A stretch of 64,000 nucleotides of DNA from Desulfurococcaceae archaeon (lineage in GTDB: Archaea > Thermoproteota > Thermoprotei_A > Sulfolobales > Desulfurococcaceae): positions 802,492 to 866,491 of the forward strand of contig JAGDWI010000001.1 of assembly GCA_023269825.1 (NCBI GenBank), written 5' to 3'. The first letter of the stretch is position 1. Each line of letters opens with the position of its first letter. The notes under the pieces are model-generated. The model had not been told where the DNA came from and ran no database searches. It saw only the letters and a list, made by a program, of their open reading frames with translations. Of the stretch, positions 45,369 to 53,426 are shown in pieces. The position numbers and the translations under genes are program-made.

Positions 45369-45902
45369 TCATTGCATTTCGAACTCTATTTTCTCATAAC
45401 CCTTTATTTTCGTGTTTTTATTAACCGTGAATAATAATACTCTACCATTATTTATCAAAGAGTATGGTACATCTAAATCAGCATTAATCACTCTTGCTTT
45501 CAAAGGAAAGAACCAGTAAACCCTGTAATCATACTCCGCTATGTCTGGTTCGTATTTATCTTCATATATGTTCACGCCTTTTCTGAGTTCACCGATGAAC
45601 ATTATGAAGAAAACTATATATGGGTACTTGTAATCACTTTTAAACCCTATCTCTACGTCCACTACCCTAGGGTAAACTTGTTTACCGTTGATTTTGACTT
45701 CTTCCTGATCGAGGAAATACTGCATATTTTTCATTAAGAGCGATTTTTCTTCTTCAAGTTTCTGTTTATTCATTACTATGGATTTATACTCTTCGAGGGG
45801 ATCATGGTAGTCAAATATAATTACTTGTTCAATTAAACCCGTTTCTCTTACAAGGAATAATCCTAAACCATAGATTGGAGTTAAATCACTCATTTCACCC
45901 AT
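45369..45902 (-). CDS. Protein of unknown function paired with membrane HTH regulator
   Basis: About 178 residues with beta strands and one helical stretch (MNKQKLEEEKSLLMKNMQ). No signal peptide; no motif recognised. Its start is embedded in the last codons of the regulator gene: TTG 45914, ATG 45902 and ATG 45893 all follow GGAGGGTGAA or GGGTGAA, and I choose ATG 45902. Overlapping translation implies the two act together. It may be the cytoplasmic partner of the membrane regulator. Confidence 0.6.
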   Translation of the reverse strand: MGEMSDLTPIYGLGLFLVRETGLIEQVIIFDYHDPLEEYKSIVMNKQKLEEEKSLLMKNMQYFLDQEEVKINGKQVYPRVVDVEIGFKSDYKYPYIVFFIMFIGELRKGVNIYEDKYEPDIAEYDYRVYWFFPLKARVINADLDVPYSLINNGRVLLFTVNKNTKIKGYEKIEFEMQ

Positions 45903-45903
45903 T

Positions 45904-46860
45904 TCACCCTCCAAGTATCTTTTTCGCTAATTCAAGTCCTTTATTCGTTAAGAACACGTAGTTGTATTTTCCAACACGTTTAACTTCAACGAATCCTTCT
46001 TCCTCGAGTCTCCTAATTCGCCTACTAACACTGGATTTGGGAAGCCCTGTCACCTTGGATATCTCTGCTTGAGTTAGACCTTTGATCCCAGAATCCCTTA
46101 AAGCTTTAATTATTAGAATTGACGCTTGATCCCTAGTGTAATCAATATGCTCCACGACTATGCCTGGTTTTCTCCTAGTGAAATAATAGATAAAAAGAAA
46201 TATCGCTGATACTACAGCGATAACTCCAATAATTAATACAGGTGTCCATGAAACTCTTTGTGAAGGTTGAGTAGTTGTAACCTCCTCGAACTGTATATAT
46301 AGAGTGGAAATTAGCTCGCCGAAACCCTTAATTATTAACTGCGTAGTATTAGTGCTTTTAATAGTTGATACTTCTACGTCTCCACGGATTCTTACCGTGT
46401 CTTGTTCAAATATTCCAGGCAAAGTAATTTCTACTGTGATGTTTCTCGTTAAATACTCGAGCCCAGTAGTATCCAAGTATAATGTGTAATCAGTTAACCC
46501 TGTTTGCTCGAGGAGATTGCTTACATTGAAATATAAAATTAAATCCCCCATTCCCTGCGCTTGAACTTCCACCAGGTATTCTGCTTCATCATAGCTTACT
46601 CCCAGGGGCCTTAATCCACTCGTGTAATTGTACCCAAGATATTCAAATATTACGTTCTCGCCAAATACTCGTATCGGAATATAGAACCATGCCGTGTTCT
46701 CTGCACTTATGGTTATTCTCACTTCCAATAAACCAGTGTTTTCCATTGGATCGTAGAAAACCCTGTAGTATATACTGTTCACAGTCTGAGCATCAGCCAC
46801 CGTGCAAATCATTGACGATAAAACAAGCATGAGCACCAATACTCGCAGAGCTTTAATCAA
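45904..46860 (-). CDS. Membrane-anchored winged-helix regulator
   Basis: 318 residues: an N-terminal signal or anchor (LRVLVLMLVLSSMICTVADA), an extracellular beta-rich region of about 180 residues, a transmembrane helix (VLIIGVIAVVSAIFLFIYYF) at about 208-228 and a cytoplasmic MarR/IclR-like winged helix (GLTQAEISKVTGLPKSSVSR and a RVGKYNYVFLT wing). Such one-piece membrane sensors with cytoplasmic HTH are known in archaea. It would sense an external or envelope signal and control nearby genes. It overlaps its partner gene at the 3' end. Confidence 0.8.
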   Translation of the reverse strand: MIKALRVLVLMLVLSSMICTVADAQTVNSIYYRVFYDPMENTGLLEVRITISAENTAWFYIPIRVFGENVIFEYLGYNYTSGLRPLGVSYDEAEYLVEVQAQGMGDLILYFNVSNLLEQTGLTDYTLYLDTTGLEYLTRNITVEITLPGIFEQDTVRIRGDVEVSTIKSTNTTQLIIKGFGELISTLYIQFEEVTTTQPSQRVSWTPVLIIGVIAVVSAIFLFIYYFTRRKPGIVVEHIDYTRDQASILIIKALRDSGIKGLTQAEISKVTGLPKSSVSRRIRRLEEEGFVEVKRVGKYNYVFLTNKGLELAKKILGG

Positions 46861-46926
46861 TGTTCAATCCCTTTATTTGAAATTATTTTATACTATGATA
46901 TGTTTTTATATCAACAGAATAAAAAC

Positions 46927-47559
46927 ATGATAAGGGTTATATTATTGTGGAGGTATAAGGAACTCTATAGTTGCCCATTAGTAGTAATTCTTGGTTCCTT
47001 TAATTACAATGGTTTAAATGGTTTTGTTACACTACCCGTAGTCAATATGAGGTTAAACGTCCTTATATCCAGGGATAATGAGGTAAGAATCGTATCAAAC
47101 ATATCTCGCCATAACTGGTATGAACAGTTAAAGCGAGTTTGTTTATCCATATGCCTCAATGAACCAATGAATCTCAGCGTCTTGGAAAAGGTGATCACGA
47201 CTTCAATGTTCTACGGCGGGCTGGGGATATATGTTGTAAACAGAGACTCTGTGAGCATCTTATCTTTAGACTTCGTTAATAAAAGGAAACACTATTTCTA
47301 TGTTTTGCCAAGTGATTTCAATACTAATTTCGATAAAGCTCGCTTAGAGGACTGGGTTATTCTCCAATTCGCTTTAAGGGAGGGCGATAGTGATTTACTA
47401 CTCAGCGTCTGCAATAATGCTTTCAGAGAAAAAGGAATGTGTAAAATTATCACGAGCCATGGTTTGCTAAGAATTAGTGACAGGGAAATATGTGAAGATA
47501 ATTGGATCAGAATTATTCCAGATAATGCTCCACTTAGACATGTCATATCTGTTTCTTAG
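46927..47559 (+). CDS. Protein of unknown function
   Basis: The frame opens at ATG 46900, but a TATA-like TTTTTATAT at about 46903-46911 would put transcript start near the second ATG at 46927, so a leaderless mRNA is likely. The product has about 210 residues of mixed alpha/beta and several Cys residues (RVCLSICLNE and others) and no motif I recognise. Divergent from the membrane regulator across a short intergenic region, so it is a possible regulated gene. Convergent with the cysteine-cluster gene downstream. Confidence 0.5.
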   Translation: MIRVILLWRYKELYSCPLVVILGSFNYNGLNGFVTLPVVNMRLNVLISRDNEVRIVSNISRHNWYEQLKRVCLSICLNEPMNLSVLEKVITTSMFYGGLGIYVVNRDSVSILSLDFVNKRKHYFYVLPSDFNTNFDKARLEDWVILQFALREGDSDLLLSVCNNAFREKGMCKIITSHGLLRISDREICEDNWIRIIPDNAPLRHVISVS

Positions 47560-47560
47560 T

Positions 47561-48085
47561 TTAACTTACTTTACATGTTTCATCTAATAATATTTCTAGT
47601 GCTTTCAGCGGATCACTGTTTTCCTGAAATATTAATTTGAACAACCTTGAGTAATGGTCTTTTACTTCTCTTACATATAACTCCAAGTCGTTCCAAGGGG
47701 GGTCGATGTTATCCCCTCTTCCTATACCTGGACATATAGACGATATCTCCATTTTACTTGTCTCGCTTGGAGATAATGGCATAAATGGAAATAACCTACA
47801 GCGTAAAGGTCTCGCTGGGTAAATAGAGCATGCTGCTGTGTTTTTATGTATATTTAGGAATACGCATTTATCTCCTAAACCACGTAGAATAGCTATAGGT
47901 ATATGATCAGCTATTACCACGTAGAAATATTTTCCAGCAAGGTCTCTCCAAGATATTCCTAAATACTTTGATATTCTACATATATCGTAAACAGTTAAAG
48001 CTACGTTTGGTCCACTACTGCAGCACTTAGCGCACCTTAAACAAGTAAATCTTGCTTTTTCTCCTCTCACTATTACCTTATTCAC
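47561..48085 (-). CDS. YkgJ-family cysteine cluster protein (second copy)
   Basis: 174 residues with CLRCAKCC (about residues 15-22) and the later CVFLN...CSIYPARPLRCRLFPF cluster typical of YkgJ proteins, which likely bind zinc or an Fe-S cluster. Shorter than the paralogue at 18381. GTG start overlaps the end of a 50-residue gene by 4 bp (GTGA), giving a tightly coupled pair. Function not established. Confidence 0.78.
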   Translation of the reverse strand: MNKVIVRGEKARFTCLRCAKCCSSGPNVALTVYDICRISKYLGISWRDLAGKYFYVVIADHIPIAILRGLGDKCVFLNIHKNTAACSIYPARPLRCRLFPFMPLSPSETSKMEISSICPGIGRGDNIDPPWNDLELYVREVKDHYSRLFKLIFQENSDPLKALEILLDETCKVS

Positions 48086-48234
48086 TTGAATTTCCCGCAG
48101 AAGTTTTTAAATATACATCTCGCACAGGGCTTTTCGGCGACATCTACCGCATGATCATGTTTCTCCACACTAATTACTCCACTATTCGTCACAATGAAGA
48201 ATCCTCCATTAATTGTTTTGTTCTCTTTTCGCAT
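48082..48234 (-). CDS. Small 50-residue Cys protein, coupled to YkgJ-family gene
   Basis: A 50-residue frame below the usual size cut-off: ATG 48234, a Gly-Gly N-terminal strand and the C-terminal motif KPCARCIFKNFCGKF (C-x2-C-x6-C), suited to binding zinc or an Fe-S cluster. Its TGA overlaps the GTG start of the downstream YkgJ-family gene (GTGA). The overlap and the shared cysteine chemistry argue that it is real. Otherwise the 258-bp gap from 48086 to 48343 holds only the aldo-keto reductase promoter region. Confidence 0.55.
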   Translation of the reverse strand: MRKENKTINGGFFIVTNSGVISVEKHDHAVDVAEKPCARCIFKNFCGKFK

Positions 48235-48343
48235 TGTAATCACGCTTCAAGTATTCACTAGGCAATCAACCTATTTAAATTACTAGTTGATTGCTTGAGC
48301 TGGAAAAGTATATCATTTTTCGAGGAGTATTTAATTAAATGGG

Positions 48344-49168
48344 TTGAAACTCTTGCTGGAGTTCTACGATCCATCAGACTATAAGAATATTGGTTCGGAC
48401 AAAGTGCTCGCCGTGGGATTAGGAACTTACGCCATTAGATCCTATGATAAAGCATTCGATGCATTCATATACGCGATTACGCATGGAGTAAACTTAATTG
48501 ATACCGCTGAAATGTATGACGGGGGCCGTGCGGAAGAATTCGTAGGTAGATTAGTTAAAGATGCTGGGAGAGATGCACTATTTATTACTACTAAAATGCT
48601 ACCTGATAGATTAGATGATAAAGATAAAATCGTTAGAGCAGCTGAGGCGTCATTGCGTAGACTGGGAGTAACTTATGTTGATCTATTCCTCATTCATTGG
48701 CCCAATGAGAGAGTAAGTATACAGCAACAAGTCCAAAACTTCGAGATCTTAGCTGAAAGAGGTTTAACAAGGTATATAGGTGTAAGTAACTTCGATCTAG
48801 CTCAGCTCAGAAAAGCCCTTGAAGCCACTAGAAAACATGAAATAGTAGTCAACCAAGTACATTACAGTGTCTTAAATAGACTCTACGTTGAAAAAGAATT
48901 ACTACCATACTGCATACAGAATAATGTAACTATTCAAGCTTATACTCCACTTGAAAAAGGTTCTGTTGCAACTAACGCCGTATTGACGTCGATAGCTTCT
49001 AAATACGGGAAGACACCAATACAAGTAGCTTTAAACTACTTGATAAGTCATAAAAATGTAGTAGCAATACCTAAATCGGAGAAAATAGATCATGTTCAGG
49101 AAATCCTGGGCTCAATTGGTTGGCGACTGGAATCAAAAGACATAGAGTACATCAAGAGGAGATTGTAG
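48344..49168 (+). CDS. Aldo-keto reductase
   Basis: 274 residues of the (beta/alpha)8 AKR fold: GLGTYAIR, NLIDTAEMYDGGRAEE with catalytic Asp and Tyr, ITTKM with catalytic Lys, FLIHWPN with His, then GVSNFDLAQL and PKSEK near the C-terminus for NADPH. It reduces aldehydes or ketones; the substrate is unknown. TTG start, with TTTAATTAAA-type promoter upstream. No partner gene is evident. Confidence 0.9.
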   Translation: MKLLLEFYDPSDYKNIGSDKVLAVGLGTYAIRSYDKAFDAFIYAITHGVNLIDTAEMYDGGRAEEFVGRLVKDAGRDALFITTKMLPDRLDDKDKIVRAAEASLRRLGVTYVDLFLIHWPNERVSIQQQVQNFEILAERGLTRYIGVSNFDLAQLRKALEATRKHEIVVNQVHYSVLNRLYVEKELLPYCIQNNVTIQAYTPLEKGSVATNAVLTSIASKYGKTPIQVALNYLISHKNVVAIPKSEKIDHVQEILGSIGWRLESKDIEYIKRRL

Positions 49169-49345
49169 TTCTATTCATCAAAGCACCTGGTTTTTTTATC
49201 TACTAGAATTATACTTTGAGATTATGTTTTACATCATTGTTTCTCAACATAGCTTATTCGTATCCCAGGAAAAAGATTCGTTTAACACTGTTTCATTAAT
49301 CCTGAACGATGATGACTCTTATGGTTTAGTATCGGTTCCTTGGTT

Positions 49346-50464
49346 TCAATACGCGTTTCCCAATAGAAATACGTTTCCAACATAGACGCGCTTTAACCCG
49401 TTTTCTCTAGCTATTTTTACCGCTTTCTCCGCGTGTTTCTTGCTAGTTGAAGGTAAATCTGTTAACAAGTAATCGGGGTGAAATCCGAGGAAAACATACG
49501 GTATTTCACTATTTATGCTGGCTACGAACTTGGTCATTTGATCTATTTCATACTCGTCAATGTACCCTGGTACTAGTAGTGTCGATATAACCAATAATGG
49601 GGGCTCTTTTCTCTTACCCATATGTTTCGCTACGAGTTCAATGTTGCTCCTTATCACGTATACGTGTTTCTCCTCGACATCGCACAGAGCCTTATATATC
49701 TCAGGGCTCCATGCTTTGAAGTCTATTTTAACTATTCCCCCAGAGATCAGACTTAACCTCGCTGCTTCTTCGAGTAGACTCGGATTCCATAATCCATTTG
49801 TTTCCCAGCATACTCTGAAGACCCTTAACCCTATTGATCGCGCTTTTGCCATCATCTTTTTCGAAGCGAATAGAGCGTGAGGTGCAAACGGCCCCGGGTC
49901 ACCTCCGAAATAGCAAACACATGTTGTCTTCTCATTAACAGCGTTTACGAGTGCATCTATACTTAACCTCGGTCTACCTCTATAAGCCATTTCCCTATAC
50001 TCCCAGTTTTGACAATATAAGCAGTCTAGGTTGCACCCACCATAGAATACGGCGATGTTGTAGTAACCATGCTCCCCTTTCGGTGATAAAGAATACTCCG
50101 GGTAACCTCGACCAGTTATAGCTGGACAAACTGGGAATGCAACGCAGTTCGTTGGATGAGGATCATAATAGTATAATCCAATGGCATCGCTGTATACCAT
50201 CGTCGATGTTCGAATTGCTCCTTTTGATTCTAATCTGTAGTTACAATATCCTTGGCTACCTTGTTTAAGTGTGCATCTTCTCCCACATACACTGCATTTT
50301 ACTCCACCGGGTTCATCCAAGTAAGCTGGGAGCATGAACTTTGATCTAGACTCTACGTGTATATTTCTCGGTGGTTTAATGCCTTTTCTCAAGCAATTAA
50401 CACACAAACCTATAACGTCACTAATTACTGGTGATGATGCTTCGCAACTAATGCATTTACCCAT
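49346..50464 (-). CDS. Radical SAM protein with N-terminal zinc fingers (AmmeMemoRadiSam/PflA-like)
   Basis: 372 residues. Two N-terminal zinc-binding clusters (CISCEAS...CVNC and CSVCGRRC...GYCNY) precede the radical SAM Cx3Cx2C motif GGCNLDCLYCQNWEYRE near 140-156, followed by GGDPGPFAPHA and TNGLWNPS, a layout shared with pyruvate formate-lyase activating-like enzymes that accompany MEMO1 and AMMECR1. It forms a glycyl or organic radical using SAM; the partner protein is unknown and absent here. Confidence 0.85.
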   Translation of the reverse strand: MGKCISCEASSPVISDVIGLCVNCLRKGIKPPRNIHVESRSKFMLPAYLDEPGGVKCSVCGRRCTLKQGSQGYCNYRLESKGAIRTSTMVYSDAIGLYYYDPHPTNCVAFPVCPAITGRGYPEYSLSPKGEHGYYNIAVFYGGCNLDCLYCQNWEYREMAYRGRPRLSIDALVNAVNEKTTCVCYFGGDPGPFAPHALFASKKMMAKARSIGLRVFRVCWETNGLWNPSLLEEAARLSLISGGIVKIDFKAWSPEIYKALCDVEEKHVYVIRSNIELVAKHMGKRKEPPLLVISTLLVPGYIDEYEIDQMTKFVASINSEIPYVFLGFHPDYLLTDLPSTSKKHAEKAVKIARENGLKRVYVGNVFLLGNAY

Positions 50465-50522
50465 TTAACCCCATTATTTAATCTGTTCAAAACGGTAATT
50501 ATACTATATTCACATCGAGTTA

Positions 50523-51122
50523 ATGAGTTTAGAGGCCTCCTGCTTAATAAGGGTTTTTAAAATGAACAATTTCATGGTAGGAAAGTTGAACAACAGTATT
50601 GAAAACAATGAGAAGGTTTTAAAAATAATATCTATGCTAATTGATAACCCTGGAGTAAGCTTAAGAGCGGTCTCAGAGAAAACGGGATTAAGCTATAGCT
50701 ATGTTAGAAGGAAGACTAGTTCCTTGTTTTCAAAACACATTGTTTCACCCGGTTTAATGATATCAAGCAATATTATTGGAAAAGAAATCGCTGTCATAAA
50801 AATAAATGGAAATGTACCCGACGATGTACTAGATAACTTGCTGAAATGCAACAGGGTTCTAATAGCTTTTAGGTCTAATCACGGCGAAGTACAAATAGTA
50901 CTGATTGGGAAAGAGAAACAGGAAATAATGGAATTCATTGATGCACTGAAAACAGTTATCAACGAAGTAAAAGAAATTATGATTGAATACGGTGTTCTAC
51001 ACGAGAAAACAATGATACCACTTAAAAATAGCCACATTAAATGCAATATACCCGAAGAGTGCAAGGATTGCTTATCGTCGAGAATAACGCGTTACCATGG
51101 AAAAATGATACATCAATACTAA
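50523..51122 (+). CDS. HTH transcription regulator with C-terminal Cys motif
   Basis: Up to 199 residues. A winged helix (KIISMLIDNPGVSLRAVSEKTGLSYSYVRRK in two parts) is followed by an alpha/beta domain resembling the ligand or ferredoxin-like part of Lrp-type proteins and a C-terminal CNIPEECKDCL with three cysteines that could bind metal. The start is uncertain (50523, 50562 or 50574). Convergent with adk. Its targets are unknown. Confidence 0.7.
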   Translation: MSLEASCLIRVFKMNNFMVGKLNNSIENNEKVLKIISMLIDNPGVSLRAVSEKTGLSYSYVRRKTSSLFSKHIVSPGLMISSNIIGKEIAVIKINGNVPDDVLDNLLKCNRVLIAFRSNHGEVQIVLIGKEKQEIMEFIDALKTVINEVKEIMIEYGVLHEKTMIPLKNSHIKCNIPEECKDCLSSRITRYHGKMIHQY

Positions 51123-51138
51123 ATATTGCTTAGCGAGG

Positions 51139-51816
51139 TTATTCTAGTTTCACTTCTCTACATGGCTTCAATTTAAGTATTTTATTCTCGATTAGTATGC
51201 GCTCTAATAGCGGAGTGATCTCTTTAATTGATTTATCAGCGTTAACTTCTATTAGCCTACTGGTGTTCTTATAATACTCTAAGATAGGTGCAAAAGTATC
51301 GTAAAATACACGGTACCGTTGCTTAACAACCTCTGGTTCATCGTCTTTTCTCCTCATTAGTTTTGCTCCATCGTAATCGCATTGTTCATCGAATTTGGGT
51401 TTGGGTTCATAGTATAGATTATATACTCGACCGCAAACCGGGCATATAACTCTACCACTCAATCTCTTAACTGCCACTTCCTCTGAGACAACTAAGTGTA
51501 TGGCTGCATCAATCGACGTTATTTCATCCAGTGCTTTAGCTTGGTTCAGTGTCCTTGGAAAACCATCTAATATGAAGCCGTTTAAAGTATCAGGTTGTTC
51601 AAGTCTCCTCTTGACAACTTCAATTGTGATCTCATCTGGTACTAGTAATCCTTGTTCAACATACGACTTTATTCTCTTTCCTAACTCAGTGTTTTTAGAT
51701 ATCTCTTCGCGGAAAATATCGCCTGTACTTATATGTGGTATACAGTATTTATCTCTGAAGTACTGAGCATAGACACCTTTTCCAGCCCCTGGGGGACCTA
51801 TCAACACTATTTTCAT
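51139..51816 (-). CDS. adk: Adenylate kinase
   Basis: 225 residues. P-loop GPPGAGKG at 7-14, STGDIFREEI, NGFILDGFPRTLNQAKAL, and a long LID domain with Zn-binding CPVCGRVYNLYYEP...CDYDG. Interconverts AMP, ADP and ATP. The LID zinc site stabilises the enzyme in thermophiles and many bacteria; this bacterial-type long enzyme differs from the short AdkA of some archaea. ATG start, upstream of PadR/Ino1 on the opposite strand. Confidence 0.93.
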   Translation of the reverse strand: MKIVLIGPPGAGKGVYAQYFRDKYCIPHISTGDIFREEISKNTELGKRIKSYVEQGLLVPDEITIEVVKRRLEQPDTLNGFILDGFPRTLNQAKALDEITSIDAAIHLVVSEEVAVKRLSGRVICPVCGRVYNLYYEPKPKFDEQCDYDGAKLMRRKDDEPEVVKQRYRVFYDTFAPILEYYKNTSRLIEVNADKSIKEITPLLERILIENKILKLKPCREVKLE

Positions 51817-51936
51817 GTTTACACCGTGGGAATTGTGAAATATATCAATTTAATAAATTTTTACATGGAGTATTTAGAGTTGCGGTGGAAAAGCTTATAT
51901 TTACGATCATAAATATAATATTGATGGGTGAAAAGA

Positions 51937-52263
51937 ATGAGTGATAAAACGCCTAGGGCTTTGATAAGACTTCAGAGAAAACTAACAGTTGAAAACTTAT
52001 GGCTTTACATCATTAAAATACTCATGGAGGAGAAAAACCCGCTTAGAGCATACGATATTAAAGTGAAGCTCAGGGAGAGATTCTCAATAGATCCACCCGC
52101 TGTCACAGTTTACACAGTTGTGTATAGAATGGGGCTAGATGGACTACTATCAAGGATTAAAGAAGGCGAAGAGCAGAGATATAAACTCACGGAGACGGGT
52201 ATTGAGGCTTTTCACAAAGCTATTGTATTTCTGGAGGAAGTAGTTGCAAAACTCAAGTTGTGA
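51937..52263 (+). CDS. PadR-family transcription regulator
   Basis: About 108 residues: helix-rich with a winged helix (AYDIKVKLRERFSIDPPAVTVYTVVYRMGLDGLL in two blocks; wing EGEEQRYKLTETG) and a C-terminal coiled-coil helix for dimerisation, as in PadR proteins. ATG 51937 follows GGGTGAAAAG. The stop lies about 11 bp before the inositol-phosphate synthase start, so the two share one transcript and the regulator may control ino1. Confidence 0.78.
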   Translation: MSDKTPRALIRLQRKLTVENLWLYIIKILMEEKNPLRAYDIKVKLRERFSIDPPAVTVYTVVYRMGLDGLLSRIKEGEEQRYKLTETGIEAFHKAIVFLEEVVAKLKL

Positions 52264-52273
52264 GGTGGTTCGC

Positions 52274-53422
52274 TTGATCAAAGTTGCAATTGTCGGACAA
52301 GGATTGGTTGCACTTCACTTCGAGGTTGGCCTCGAGAAACTAAAGCGAAACGAGATCTCCGATTACGGTGTACCTCTGAGAAACTGGTTACCGTACAAGT
52401 ATAGTGATATAGAAGTAGTTTCAGCTTATGACGTCGATGAATCTAAAGTTGGGAGAACAATATATGAGCTGGCCAAACAATACTATGAGGGAAACGGCCC
52501 CATACCCGGTACACTTAAAGACCTCATCGTGAAGAGAGGAATACATTTAAATAGCTTAAAGGGCTTACCGTTCAAAGCGCGTGGCAGAGAGGAATTAATG
52601 GATTACGAGAAAGCGGTTTGGGAAATAATTGATGAGTGGAGAAGCCTCGGAGTAGACGTCGTAGTCAACACTATGACAACTGAACCCGTGGAACCTGTTG
52701 GAAACATCAACGAGTTACATGAAAGATTTCGAGCAGCCGGGTTAACGGCTTCTCAAACATATGCATACATGACTGCTTTATATTCTTCAAAGTATAAGAA
52801 CGCTGTCTTCGTTAACGCTATACCGTCACCTATTGCCAATGACCCAGCTTTCGTTGAGCTATATAAGATTAGTAGAGGAGTCGTGTTTGGTGATGATGGT
52901 TCAACGGGTGCAACTCCTTTAACTGCAGATTTACTTGAACACATGTATGAGCGCAATAGAAAAGTCATTGATATAGCGCAATTTAACATTGGCGGAAACA
53001 CCGATTTCTTGGCACTGAATTTACCTGAGAGAAACATCATGAAGAAAAAAACGAAAAGCGCTCTTGTATCCGATATACTTGGGTATGAAGCACCCAATTA
53101 CATCAGGCCCACAGGTTACTTGGAACCATTAGGAGATAAGAAATTCGTCGCCATGATTATAGAGTACTATAGTTTCGGCGAGTTCAAAGATGAACTATAC
53201 GTTGTTTGGAGAATAAACGATAGCCCTGCACTAGCTGGTCTACTAGTTGACCTCGTTAGATTAGGTAAAATAGCTCTTGATAGAGAAACCTATGGAACAG
53301 TATACGAGGTCAACGCATTCTACACAAAGAAACCCGGCCCCTCTGGATCTAGAATAGTGTCTAAGTTTAAAGCATACGAGTTACTGCTAAACTGGCTCGG
53401 CATAAAGGATCCAAGGATGTAG
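52274..53422 (+). CDS. myo-Inositol-1-phosphate synthase
   Basis: About 382 residues: Rossmann KVAIVGQGLVALHFEVGLE, the NTMTTEPVE region, GDDGSTGATPLTADLL and QFNIGGNTDFLALNLPER for NAD and substrate binding. It turns glucose-6-phosphate into inositol-1-phosphate, the head group of archaeal phosphatidylinositol and precursor of the heat-stress solute di-myo-inositol phosphate. TTG 52274 follows GAGGTGGT at proper distance; the ORF opens at 52244 inside padR. An IMPase-family phosphatase at 61765 can act on its product. Confidence 0.9.
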   Translation: MIKVAIVGQGLVALHFEVGLEKLKRNEISDYGVPLRNWLPYKYSDIEVVSAYDVDESKVGRTIYELAKQYYEGNGPIPGTLKDLIVKRGIHLNSLKGLPFKARGREELMDYEKAVWEIIDEWRSLGVDVVVNTMTTEPVEPVGNINELHERFRAAGLTASQTYAYMTALYSSKYKNAVFVNAIPSPIANDPAFVELYKISRGVVFGDDGSTGATPLTADLLEHMYERNRKVIDIAQFNIGGNTDFLALNLPERNIMKKKTKSALVSDILGYEAPNYIRPTGYLEPLGDKKFVAMIIEYYSFGEFKDELYVVWRINDSPALAGLLVDLVRLGKIALDRETYGTVYEVNAFYTKKPGPSGSRIVSKFKAYELLLNWLGIKDPRM

Positions 53423-53426
53423 TTTT

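Noticed and set aside
49224-49385. A 53-codon frame starting ATG 49224 in the gap after the aldo-keto reductase
   Set aside because: Weak ribosome-binding site, and its end runs antisense into the radical SAM gene; the composition is plausible but no domain or coupling supports it. It could be revisited if conserved.
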